The notes under the pieces: generated by a model | What the model saw: only the letters and a program-made list of their open reading frames with translations | Databases searched by the model: none | Told to the model about the DNA's origin: nothing | Translations under genes and position numbers: made by a program | In this document: in pieces, positions 32,663 to 39,151 of the stretch | How positions within the stretch are numbered: the first letter of the stretch is position 1 | How the letters are laid out: each line of letters opens with the position of its first letter | Source: Clostridiales bacterium | GTDB taxonomy: Bacteria > Bacillota > Clostridia > Lachnospirales > Lachnospiraceae | Length of the DNA stretch: 64,000 bases | Direction of reading: 5' to 3' | Assembly: GCA_018365455.1 (NCBI GenBank) | Contig: JAGZJZ010000011.1 | Coordinates: forward strand, 62,001 to 126,000

Positions 32663-33454
32663 TTAATTTAGTGAATTAATATCTTCCTTTACATCATCAA
32701 TATCTTTGCACTGATTCCATAATTCTTCCAGGCTTTTTTTATTCTTCCAGGTATGCGCTAATTTAATTTCTGCTTGCACGAACGGTTTTATCTGTCCTGG
32801 ATACCGCTTCATATTTTCTATCGCATGTTTATCTGACATGAACATGCAAGCCATGCAGGAACATCGATCAAGATATTCATAGCAAAAATGCGGTTTCATT
32901 CCTAATTCCTTTCCCTGCTCAAACATCTTTCCTTTTTCATATTCCAGACAAGGTCTGTACCAGTGGCAAGTGAAGTCTGCCACACGCTTTGTTTTCAGTG
33001 TTGTGCTATGGTATTCAATTTCTGGTAGTTTTGCCCGGCTTCTGGATTCGTCCCGGCGTTCACCAGATACAAACAAGCACTTAGTTCCTAATAGATTACG
33101 GTTCGCTCTTATCCACTTGTCGGTAACTCCCGTCTTTAAATATGCAGTGCACCAGCGATTTTTCATATCTGGAAATTTAAAACGTTCTTCCAATAACAGA
33201 TTTAGGAATCCTTTTGGATGTTGGAGAAGCACAGGCTTAACTCCTATGAAATTAGCTGTCTGGTAAAATATTTGTATATTCTCCGGATATTCTAATCCAG
33301 TATCGCAATATAAAAGGAATATCTTATCTCTGGGAAACTCTCGCAATGCCCAATATAAAGCACCCGTACTGTCTATCCCGTTGCTATAGCTTACAATAAC
33401 GCTTGTATAATCCGTCTGTACCCCTTCCGGTACAATTATATTTGTCTTAGCCAT
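32663..33454 (-). CDS. PAPS-reductase-family PP-loop protein
   Basis: A 263-residue protein. The PP-loop is SYSNGIDST near residue 22-30 (family S-G/N-G-x-D-S). Then come LLYCDTGLEYPEN, RWCTAYLKTG and VSGERRDESRSRAKL, typical of the phosphoadenosine phosphosulfate reductase/DndC group. Near 205-215 RCSCMACMF gives three close Cys, which with C105 could hold a cluster. It activates a substrate with ATP; on mobile DNA such proteins can be tied to base or backbone modification. The true substrate is unknown. The leader contains nested inverted repeats. Confidence 0.82.
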   Translation of the reverse strand: MAKTNIIVPEGVQTDYTSVIVSYSNGIDSTGALYWALREFPRDKIFLLYCDTGLEYPENIQIFYQTANFIGVKPVLLQHPKGFLNLLLEERFKFPDMKNRWCTAYLKTGVTDKWIRANRNLLGTKCLFVSGERRDESRSRAKLPEIEYHSTTLKTKRVADFTCHWYRPCLEYEKGKMFEQGKELGMKPHFCYEYLDRCSCMACMFMSDKHAIENMKRYPGQIKPFVQAEIKLAHTWKNKKSLEELWNQCKDIDDVKEDINSLN

Positions 33455-33456
33455 CT

Positions 33457-33515
33457 TAATTAAAGGAACCGATGCGCATCTTCCCGGGAAGCCCCGTCTC
33501 CTTTCTTTTAATTAA
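33457..33515 (-). promoter_or_regulatory. Structured leader before the PP-loop gene
   Basis: Outer arms TTAATTAAA (33457-33465) and TTTTAATTAA (33506-33515) enclose two perfect palindromes: GATGCGCATC (33471-33480) and CTTCCCGGGAAG (33480-33491). The only good SD (AAGGAG) lies in this stem, more than 20 nt from the PP-loop start, and can pair with TCCTTT just before it. Folding could set translation. Confidence 0.45.
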
Positions 33516-33733
33516 CTAAATTTTAATTTCTTTATCGCACTTATCGCAACAGTTATAATACTTACAATAGGCATGTTTATAACCATAAATGCGCTTTCCT
33601 TCTCATTAGCTTTCACTTCCACCTCTTCCACTGCTTCCCCGAAGCCGGAGCAGTCTCTCCAGCCTTTCCTATCGCTTGCTCTTCTGTAAGAATATCCACA
33701 ATGTCTTTTACCTTGTTCATCTTCATAATTCAC
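33512..33733 (-). CDS. Hypothetical small protein with C-terminal hydrophobic helix
   Basis: GTG 33733 has AAGGCAG upstream and lies inside the last codons of the DUF3789 gene. The 73 residues have a polar start (EDEQGKRHCGYSYRR), two Cys and a hydrophobic end (INMPIVSIITVAISAIKKL). The open frame reaches back to 33796, but that part shadows DUF3789. Function unknown. Confidence 0.5.
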   Translation of the reverse strand: MNYEDEQGKRHCGYSYRRASDRKGWRDCSGFGEAVEEVEVKANEKESAFMVINMPIVSIITVAISAIKKLKFS

Positions 33734-33872
33734 TTTCTGCCTTGCAATCTTTATTTTTATCATTATAATCTTCATGGTGGATTTCCATTTCCTCATTTGA
33801 TTTACTGGCTACACATAAAGAAGTAAGTACCGTTCCGGTAAACATCCCTGCAATAAATATCAGTATCATCAT
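33723..33872 (-). CDS. DUF3789-like membrane microprotein
   Basis: ATG 33872 has GGGAGG 10 nt upstream. The 49-residue product has one helix (ILIFIAGMFTGTVLTSLCVASK) with the G-x-F-x-G core of DUF3789, then an acidic and polar tail. DUF3789 proteins are typical of Tn1549-like elements. It overlaps the next gene by 11 bp. Confidence 0.7.
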   Translation of the reverse strand: MMILIFIAGMFTGTVLTSLCVASKSNEEMEIHHEDYNDKNKDCKAESEL

Positions 33873-33895
33873 CTCTTTCTACCCTCCCGGCATTA

Positions 33896-34129
33896 TTATC
33901 TTTTTCCCCTGCTGATGCTTGTCCCTTTTCCGCGTGTACACGCATGGACTACTTCATAAGCATCAACCAGTTTTGGAAAACGTTCCCTTGTCTCAATAAA
34001 AACATATGCTAATCCGTCTTTTAACAGATGACAGTTATACGTCAATTCCTGATCCTGGTACTGCTCCATTACTCAGGAGCCATTATCCACAATTGTATAA
34101 TCCTGAAATCCATATAGCTGATCTAACAT
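33896..34129 (-). pseudogene. Small gene split by an in-frame TGA
   Basis: From ATG 34129 (SD TAGGAG) the frame gives 18 codons, MLDQLYGFQDYTIVDNGS, then TGA at 34075-34073, and goes on in the same frame for another 58 codons to TAA 33896. The second part can start at ATG 34069 but has no good SD. It contains NCHLLKDGLAYVFIETRERFPKLVDAYEVVHAC, clearly protein-like. Either the gene was cut by a nonsense change or two coupled peptides are made. Confidence 0.5.
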
Positions 34130-34170
34130 AAGAACCATCTCCTACCGTGATGTCTCATATCAGGATTTGC

Positions 34171-34222
34171 CCTCATAGGCTTATCTTAGAAAAACAGCTG
34201 TTTCCCTAAGATAAAGCTATGA
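34171..34222. repeat. Long inverted repeat (cruciform candidate)
   Basis: CTCATAGGCTTATCTTAG (34171-34188) pairs with CTAAGATAAAGCTATGAG (34205-34222): 18 bp with two mismatches. The loop holds AAACAGCTGTTT (34190-34201), itself a perfect palindrome. No T tract follows on either strand, so it is not a simple terminator. It lies in the 218-bp stretch 34130-34347 between the split gene and the DUF6906 gene, where no other feature is seen. A protein-binding site or single-strand origin is possible. Confidence 0.7.
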
Positions 34223-34347
34223 GAAAATTTGTATAAGTTGTGCTCTGTTATTCTAGGTAGCCAGGAGGAGAGACGACGTATTTGTCATCCACACCTGACT
34301 ATCATGTTATATATCTATCCATTTTGACAACCCTGCTTTTCCTAACT

Positions 34348-34503
34348 TTAAATTTTAGAAATTACCTTAATATTTCCGGAAAATTTATTTTTGATTGTTA
34401 TGGACACATCCGTTTCTTTGTATATCCCCCAATTTTTTGGATTCAAATTCAACTTTGCTACCATTTCTTTTTGTCTTCTGGTCAGTTTTTTACACTGTTT
34501 CAT
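34348..34503 (-). CDS. DUF6906-like small protein
   Basis: ATG 34503 with AGAAAGGG upstream gives 51 residues. KQCKKLTRRQKEMVAKLNLNPKNWGIYKET matches the pattern of DUF6906 (K-L-T-R-x-Q-K-x-x-x-x-x-x-G/N-L-N-P-K-x-W). These are short proteins of conjugative elements and phages with no known job. A plus-strand open frame over it is rejected. Confidence 0.68.
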   Translation of the reverse strand: MKQCKKLTRRQKEMVAKLNLNPKNWGIYKETDVSITIKNKFSGNIKVISKI

Positions 34504-34536
34504 TTCTGTCGGTCCCTTTCTGATTGTGTTGTAATT

Positions 34537-34626
34537 TCATAGCTTATCGCTATTTCCGATGAGAACCGAAGATCCTCTTTTTAATGCCTTCCGTCCCTGT
34601 TTTGCCTTATTATCATATTTTTCCAT
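34537..34626 (-). CDS. Possible 29-residue basic peptide
   Basis: ATG 34626 lies 8 bp after the SSB-like gene with AAGGAA just upstream. The product EKYDNKAKQGRKALKRGSS is basic and helical. The position between two real genes supports it, but size makes it uncertain. Confidence 0.35.
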   Translation of the reverse strand: MEKYDNKAKQGRKALKRGSSVLIGNSDKL

Positions 34627-34633
34627 TTCCTTC

Positions 34634-35251
34634 TTATAAAATTATAAGATCGCCTATAGAAACTTCATAAGCAGTCTTTTTTTCTTCTTTCAAATTTTGC
34701 TTCTTTATATATTCTCTGCTCTGGATCCTTCCCCAAACCTGTATATGTTCCCCTATACGGAAACCGGAAGCCAGCCTGGCGTTTTTACCCCAGCATATAC
34801 AAGGGATATAATCTGCCTTGCCATTTGAACGGTTGACTGCAACCAGCATATCGGATATTTCTCTTCCCTTTGGCGTTTCCCGGAATTCCGGCAGTTTACA
34901 GACAAATCCATCCATAAATATCTGATTCTCCATACCCTTGCTGATTTCCTCCACAAAAGTAGCCTTTCTGGCAAAAACAGACAACACCAGTCGGTTTCTA
35001 TTGTTTTCATGTTTATTATAGGAATGATATTGTCCTTCTATCTGTATGTACTTCCCGCGGTATTCCCGCATTATATCAACAAGCCTTTCCGGCAGTATCA
35101 CTGGTATTCTGTCTATATAGCCACTCAACCTCTTTACCTGTACTTCCAACAGATAAAAATTTTTCCCCAACACCTCATGGCTGAAAGTAACATCGGATGC
35201 AATTTCTCCTATTATTAAAACATGATTGTCTTCGTAGTTTTTGTTTTCCAT
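34634..35251 (-). CDS. Double OB-fold SSB-like protein
   Basis: I choose ATG 35251 (GGAAAGGA upstream), 205 residues. Two similar halves are seen. The first (about 8-97) has VLIIGEIASDVTFSHEV, FYLLEVQVKRLSG, IQIEGQYHSYN. The second (about 105-200) has IFMDGFVCKLPEFRETPKGREISDMLVAVNRSNGKADYIPCICWGKNA and IQVWGRIQSREY, a standard SSB domain. This is the second SSB-type protein in the element, besides 26588. It is early in the operon and may protect single-stranded DNA. Confidence 0.75.
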   Translation of the reverse strand: MENKNYEDNHVLIIGEIASDVTFSHEVLGKNFYLLEVQVKRLSGYIDRIPVILPERLVDIMREYRGKYIQIEGQYHSYNKHENNRNRLVLSVFARKATFVEEISKGMENQIFMDGFVCKLPEFRETPKGREISDMLVAVNRSNGKADYIPCICWGKNARLASGFRIGEHIQVWGRIQSREYIKKQNLKEEKKTAYEVSIGDLIIL

Positions 35252-35295
35252 AGTTTTCCTTTCCATATAAAAAATTTATCCTATTAGAATTTAAG

Positions 35296-35339
35296 CCTGT
35301 ACCTCCTGCAGAGTAAACGGGGCCTGGTCCTGATCAAAT
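35296..35339. repeat. Copy 1 of a perfect 44-bp direct repeat
   Basis: The 44 bases are identical to 36714-36757, with the same orientation, 1,418 bp apart. Here the minus strand reads FDQDQAPFTLQEVQ and then stops after one more codon. It lies just upstream of the SSB-like gene and contains GCAGGAGGTACAGG, an SD-like stretch. The two copies enclose a membrane-protein gene and small genes, which suggests recombination or slippage. Confidence 0.9.
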
Positions 35340-35385
35340 ATACGATGGCTTCGGATATGGGTGAATCATACCCGCGGCCACAGAT

Positions 35386-35754
35386 TTGGTAACAGAGGCT
35401 GTAACTCATCCACCTTCCCTTATATTTTGTTGCCTCGTACCGGAAAAATATCTCAATACTGAGGAATGTTACCTCATTTCTGTTCTCTATACATCAGATC
35501 CACTTCTTTTATTATGCTGTACTTTTGATGCTCTTTTTATTATATGTGGGATTTGTGCTTCCACCCGTAAAACCCAGGATTTATATTACCTTCGTCATAT
35601 TGATGATTTCAGGAAAAATAATTCAACTTCGCAGCCACCTGAATATTCCAAAAGGAACAGAATAATATTTTATTTATTTCCGCACCTAACACTTATTTTA
35701 ATTTGCATATTGGGTATGTTTTATCCTGTTATTCTCACTCTGACCCCTGAATAA
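35386..35754 (+). CDS. Possible plus-strand membrane protein remnant
   Basis: An open frame of 122 codons from TTG 35386 with no good SD. It codes for hydrophobic segments (LLLLCCTFDALFIICGIC and FPHLTLILICILGMFYPVILTL) separated by a polar loop. The minus strand here has many stops. Its 3' end overlaps the convergent 35735 gene by 20 bp. It may be the C-terminal part of a lost gene. It lies inside the 44-bp repeats. Confidence 0.28.
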   Translation: MVTEAVTHPPSLIFCCLVPEKYLNTEECYLISVLYTSDPLLLLCCTFDALFIICGICASTRKTQDLYYLRHIDDFRKNNSTSQPPEYSKRNRIIFYLFPHLTLILICILGMFYPVILTLTPE

Positions 35755-36349
35755 GCATGATTGCAATTGCTGGTACAAAGCTCCACATGAAGTATTTTAC
35801 AGTCCTTTTGTCCACATTTACCTTCATCCCGGCAAAATCTATACAATTTGCCAGCAGCATAAGGAAAACCACCAGGTTTACCGCGGTTACAACACCTGAT
35901 AAAAAGAACATGACAGATGCCTGTATATTTTGCGGATCATGTATATAAAATCCGCTCTGGTTTGCCAGTTTCTGCATCATTAATCCCACCAGGAAAGAAT
36001 TAGCCATGATTGCTTTTTTCAGCGTCTTCTTCCTGTATAGCCAGCTTATGATTATGCGTGCTGCTGTGATAACAATTAGGAATCCTACCAAAAATACAAC
36101 TTGTTTACTCTGGAGAAATCCCGGTTCCAGACTGATGGCTAATGCAAGACCTGATAAAAATACTGTGAGGATTAAGTTTACTGCAATACTGGATATTCCC
36201 TTTATTTTCCAGACTGCATATCCCAATACAAAAAACATCACCGCCCCCATCCCGTGGGCCATTAAAAAGGTCCCTCCAAATGCCCATATTATTGCAGCAT
36301 AAAGAAGAAATAACAATGCCTTTTCTTTCCCTTCCTGATAAACCATCAT
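35735..36349 (-). CDS. Polytopic membrane protein (about six helices)
   Basis: A 204-residue protein with AAAGGA before ATG 36349 and a 4-bp overlap with the previous stop. Hydrophobic helices lie near 12-30, 33-47, 52-72, 84-102, 112-125, 143-165 and 185-200. The short charged loops are basic. It has no recognised motif. It lies between the two 44-bp direct repeats and so may be an addition to the element. Function unknown. Confidence 0.7.
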   Translation of the reverse strand: MMVYQEGKEKALLFLLYAAIIWAFGGTFLMAHGMGAVMFFVLGYAVWKIKGISSIAVNLILTVFLSGLALAISLEPGFLQSKQVVFLVGFLIVITAARIIISWLYRKKTLKKAIMANSFLVGLMMQKLANQSGFYIHDPQNIQASVMFFLSGVVTAVNLVVFLMLLANCIDFAGMKVNVDKRTVKYFMWSFVPAIAIMLIQGSE

Positions 36350-36519
36350 TCTGCAATTCCTTTATTTTTACTGCCCAATTTATCCCGGCGTCTCTTCACT
36401 GCAAGTTCCTCTGGCGGGCGGTATGGAATCCTGGCAAAACTCCACTTAGCCCAATAGGTTAAATCTGACTGTTCCATACGATCATAATTATACTTTTTAG
36501 CTATATCTGCTATTTCCAT
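36346..36519 (-). CDS. 57-residue basic hypothetical protein
   Basis: ATG 36519 with AAGGATGGGG upstream. The product has EIADIAKKYNYDRMEQSDLTYWAKW and a basic end with YRPPEELAVKRRRDKLG. Its stop overlaps the membrane protein start, so translation is likely coupled. No domain is recognised. Confidence 0.6.
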   Translation of the reverse strand: MEIADIAKKYNYDRMEQSDLTYWAKWSFARIPYRPPEELAVKRRRDKLGSKNKGIAE

Positions 36520-36529
36520 CACCCCATCC

Positions 36530-36637
36530 TTATCTAAGTGCTTTTTTTAATTTCATCTTCTCTGTGGAATAAACCTTCCGGTTCACTTCGTCTATCTGTT
36601 TCCTTAGTTTCAAAATCAAAGAATCCCTTTCCTCCAT
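36530..36637 (-). CDS. 35-residue coiled-coil peptide
   Basis: ATG 36637 with AAAGGG nearby. The product is fully helical and charged (EERDSLILKLRKQIDEVNRKVYSTEKMKLKKAL). It is 10 bp before the 57-residue gene and overlaps the end of the fragment ORF by 22 bp. It may simply be part of a chain of coupled small genes. Confidence 0.4.
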   Translation of the reverse strand: MEERDSLILKLRKQIDEVNRKVYSTEKMKLKKALR

Positions 36638-36783
36638 TCCCTTTCCAAGACTTCCAGCTCATAGTTTAACCGGAACTCCTCTTTACACAATTTCTGCAGC
36701 CTTAAAAATTCTTCCTGTACCTCCTGCAGAGTAAACGGGGCCTGGTCCTGATCAAATCTATCCTGCTTTCTTTCACTACTTGT
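36616..36783 (-). pseudogene. 5'-truncated helical ORF carrying repeat copy 2
   Basis: A 55-codon open frame ending at TGA 36616 has no ATG, GTG or TTG in its first half. It reads ERKQDRFDQDQAPFTLQEVQ and then a helix with LRLQKLCKEEFRLNYELEVLE. The first part is the 44-bp repeat. The lack of a start suggests that its 5' part was replaced, or that it depends on read-through from the 36776 gene. Confidence 0.4.
36714..36757. repeat. Copy 2 of the 44-bp direct repeat
   Basis: Identical to 35296-35339. In this copy the coding frame continues for another 33 codons, so this is more likely the original and the copy at 35296 the duplicate. Confidence 0.9.
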
Positions 36784-36958
36784 CTAATGGGTTACTGGGT
36801 GAAGCGCTTTTCTTTTCATAAACGTGATCCCATTCGCCATTTTTGTTGATCTTTATTTCTTTTGCTAATTTACTTAATGGTTTGCCAAACAACATGAAAA
36901 CTAAATACTCTGTTGTTACTGACTGGCTGTTGTCAATAATTACCGTTCCTTTTGCCAT
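36776..36958 (-). CDS. 60-residue protein downstream of the Cro-like gene
   Basis: ATG 36958 with AGGAGG upstream. The product has KGTVIIDNSQSVTTEYLVFMLFGKPLSKLAKE then a polar end. A short strand-helix fold is likely. It follows the HTH gene by 11 bp and should be made from the same promoter. Unknown function. Confidence 0.6.
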   Translation of the reverse strand: MAKGTVIIDNSQSVTTEYLVFMLFGKPLSKLAKEIKINKNGEWDHVYEKKSASPSNPLDK

Positions 36959-36969
36959 TACTGTTCCTC

Positions 36970-37179
36970 CTATCCTGCTTTTTTCTCGTCTTTCAAGCCT
37001 AAAAGATAATCCGTTGAAACTTTAAACAATTTTGACAACCTAATTAATGCGGAGCATGGTATATCTGTTTTTCCACACATCCAATTGCTAAAAGTTTTTA
37101 GTGAAACTTGTAAGTAATCAGCAAGGTACTGCTGTGACATTTTATTCCTTGCTCTTTCCGCTTCAATATTGGGAAACAT
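36970..37179 (-). CDS. Xre-family HTH regulator (Cro-like)
   Basis: ATG 37179 with AGGAGG 8 nt upstream gives 69 residues. NIEAERARNKMSQQYLADYLQVSLKTFSNWMCGKTDIPCSALIRLSKLFKVSTDYLLGL is a complete Xre helix-turn-helix. It is the first gene of the minus-strand operon and is divergent from the S24 repressor, as Cro and CI are in phages. It likely binds the same three operators and helps switch the element on. Confidence 0.85.
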   Translation of the reverse strand: MFPNIEAERARNKMSQQYLADYLQVSLKTFSNWMCGKTDIPCSALIRLSKLFKVSTDYLLGLKDEKKAG

Positions 37180-37204
37180 AAAATTACCTCCTCTCATTTT
37201 TGCC

Positions 37205-37286
37205 CGTTTTGAGCTTATATCAGTATTATATGCTCATTTCGGATGCATGTCAATAGTGTTTTGAAAATAAAATACTCGTTTTGAGC
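37205..37286. promoter_or_regulatory. Three operator-like sites between the divergent regulators
   Basis: CGTTTTGAGC occurs at 37205-37214 and 37277-37286, and its inverted variant GCTCATTTCG at 37232-37241. The middle site lies inside the spacer of the minus-strand promoter, the last just before the plus-strand -35 box. Repressor bound here would block one or both promoters. Which protein binds is inference. Confidence 0.7.
37225..37254 (-). promoter_or_regulatory. Minus-strand promoter of the ICE operon
   Basis: TTGACA (37254-37249) and TATAAT (37230-37225) with exactly 17 nt between, both consensus. It points toward the Cro-like gene and the long transfer operon. Confidence 0.85.
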
Positions 37287-37295
37287 AAATTTTTA

Positions 37296-37324
37296 TTGAC
37301 ATATAGTAAAAATATACTTATACT
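37296..37324 (+). promoter_or_regulatory. Plus-strand promoter of the S24 repressor
   Basis: TTGACA (37296-37301) and TATACT (37319-37324) with 17 nt between; the repressor start is 25 bp downstream with AAAGGTGG as SD. Confidence 0.85.
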
Positions 37325-37349
37325 GAGTGCATAGAAAGGTGGAAATATA

Positions 37350-38237
37350 ATGAATATAGGCGAACGAATAACAGAGTTAAGAAAAAATGCAGGTTATAGC
37401 CGTGTGGAATTTGCCGAAAAAATAGGTATGCCACAAACTACATTGCGTAATTATGAAACTGGGGTTAGGGAGCCAGGTCATTCTTTTATCGTGCAGATGG
37501 CTAATATATTTAATGTATCTACAGATTATTTATTGGGATTAATTGATGAAAAGGTCCCTTTGTATAGCAATGAATTTGAATTGCAATTAACTGAAGAAGA
37601 CCTAGAAATAGCAAAAAAATACCATACGCTCGATAAATTCAGCAGAGAAACCATTAGATTAATATTAGATCACGAGCTAACAAGAGTACAAGAATCGATG
37701 CACTCTATAGTGGAAAGTCATGATAATTCGTCACGCAGCATACAAGAAAAAGATTCTCCTACTAAAATTATCCCATACTTTCAAAAAATCGCTTCTGCCG
37801 GTTCTGGGGAATACCTGTTTGACTACATTCCAACCGATACAATAGAAGTTCCGCTTGACTATGTATCAGAGGAAGCCGACTTCGTAGTTGGTGTTAACGG
37901 GGATAGCATGGAGCCGTACTATCATGACGGTGACAAGGTACTTGTAAAGAAAACTACGGAAAAACTTCAAATGGACAAAGTTGGAATTTTTATGATTGGA
38001 AATGATGTTCTTATTAAACGGATTGGAGAAACAGGTTTAATATCTGACAACAAAAGATATACCGACATTCCATATACCGGTTCACAAGATATAAAATTAA
38101 TTGGTGAGGTACTCGGCAAAACAAGCCCTGAGCGCGAAACCAATTTAAGCGACGGTGACATTAAAGCCCTACACATCGGCGCTAAAATATTCAATGAAAA
38201 TCCTAAAATAAGTTCTTTCCCTTTTGGAAATAAATAA
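37350..38237 (+). CDS. CI/LexA-type repressor with S24 autopeptidase
   Basis: A 295-residue protein. Residues 1-65 are an Xre HTH (ERITELRKNAGYSRVEFAEKIGMPQTTLRNYE). The C-terminal S24 domain has the cleavage site A150-G151 in ASAGSGEY, Ser 186 in NGDSMEPY and Lys 223 in VLIKRI, so the Ser-Lys pair is complete. Such repressors cut themselves during the SOS response. It should keep the ICE operon silent until DNA damage. A flexible linker (about 110-140) joins the halves. It is followed by an ImmA-like gene, a second possible anti-repressor. Confidence 0.92.
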   Translation: MNIGERITELRKNAGYSRVEFAEKIGMPQTTLRNYETGVREPGHSFIVQMANIFNVSTDYLLGLIDEKVPLYSNEFELQLTEEDLEIAKKYHTLDKFSRETIRLILDHELTRVQESMHSIVESHDNSSRSIQEKDSPTKIIPYFQKIASAGSGEYLFDYIPTDTIEVPLDYVSEEADFVVGVNGDSMEPYYHDGDKVLVKKTTEKLQMDKVGIFMIGNDVLIKRIGETGLISDNKRYTDIPYTGSQDIKLIGEVLGKTSPERETNLSDGDIKALHIGAKIFNENPKISSFPFGNK

Positions 38238-38323
38238 AATTGGTAGATTTTGGATTGCTAACAAAATTCCCCTGGGGTGGTAAAATAAGCATATACAACG
38301 TTGTATTACTACCGCAAAGGAGG

Positions 38324-38974
38324 ATGTTGTTAGGGACCTTGAAAACACTTAAGAAAATTAACCTCGAAGAAGCAAAAGAAATATGCATTAGAGCATATGA
38401 AGCATTGATAAAGTATGATATTACGGAGCTTCCGATTCCAATAACGTACCAGCCGGATATCTTGGCGGTTCCCATCCAAGTATTCGCAATGGAGTGCCAT
38501 ATGAGTAATCGTAGGGCCGTACGTGATTGCGAGTATAGAGGGATTGTTTACTATGCAGACGAGGTAAATAAATATGTTATTTTATACAACGACGAAGACC
38601 CAATAGAATTAAGACGTTGGGAGGTAGCGCTTGGAATCGGATACATAGAAATGTGGAAAGAGCTACAATTATCAAGGCAAATGGAGCGTACTTATATAGC
38701 TCTAAAGAATTCGCAGTTAGCGGTTGACGAATTCGCCTATTATTTTACATGCCCAGACTTAGTGTTGCAGGAATGCGGAATAAGAACGCCTGAGGATATA
38801 ATAGAATTTTGTAGTATACCTTTTAATAATGCACGCGAAAAAAGCAAAAGATTAAAAACCCAACCATTAGAATTTAATAATTTTGAAAGGAGAGTGGCCG
38901 ATATAATAAAAAGCACTTTCGTTCCTTTTATTGAAAGTGTAAAAGGAACGAAAGATCAGAACGGTACACAATGA
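38324..38974 (+). CDS. ImmA/IrrE-like protein lacking the metal motif
   Basis: ATG 38324 is in an AAAGGAGGATG context; TTG 38339 is another option. About 216 residues. The early part (YEALIKYDITELPIPI) and the order after a repressor gene resemble ImmA/IrrE proteins. Where they have RRFTxAHELGH, this one has ELRRWEVALGIGYIEMW, so the two His and the Glu are missing. Downstream parts (LKNSQLAVDEFAYYFTCPDLVL) fit the family's E-x-x-A-x-x-F-A-x-x-L-L-x-P region. It may bind the repressor without cutting it. Identification is by pattern, so moderate. Confidence 0.65.
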   Translation: MLLGTLKTLKKINLEEAKEICIRAYEALIKYDITELPIPITYQPDILAVPIQVFAMECHMSNRRAVRDCEYRGIVYYADEVNKYVILYNDEDPIELRRWEVALGIGYIEMWKELQLSRQMERTYIALKNSQLAVDEFAYYFTCPDLVLQECGIRTPEDIIEFCSIPFNNAREKSKRLKTQPLEFNNFERRVADIIKSTFVPFIESVKGTKDQNGTQ

Positions 38975-39026
38975 ACAAAAAGCAGATATGACGGTATGTC
39001 TTCCGTCACTCCACCATATTTAATCT

Positions 39027-39094
39027 TAAAATTAAAAATAATCGCCCAGTGTTCCAAGCACCAGACGATTATATGATGTAGCTCACATCTCGCA
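39027..39094 (-). ncRNA. Putative small RNA antisense to the recombinase leader
   Basis: An extended -10 promoter TGATATAAT (39109-39101) on the minus strand is followed by about 68 nt containing a small hairpin (GATGT/ACATC) and a strong terminator: a 12-14 bp stem (39040-39070, made with G-U pairs only in the minus RNA) with a CUUGGAA loop and then UUUUUAAUUUU. The G-U bias shows that it is built to fold as minus RNA. The plus strand opposite reads NLKIKNNRPVFQAPDDYM in one frame, which may be the remainder of a small toxin gene of a type I pair. Confidence 0.5.
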
Positions 39095-39151
39095 ATGTGT
39101 ATTATATCATAAATACCTGACATTTACTATACTTTTTTACAGGAGGATATA

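Noticed and set aside
34282..34542. Plus-strand 86-codon hydrophobic frame with GGAGG upstream
   Set aside because: It lies over the DUF6906 gene, which has a recognisable pattern and SD. The spacing to TTG is about 14 nt and the product is a typical antisense hydrophobic shadow.
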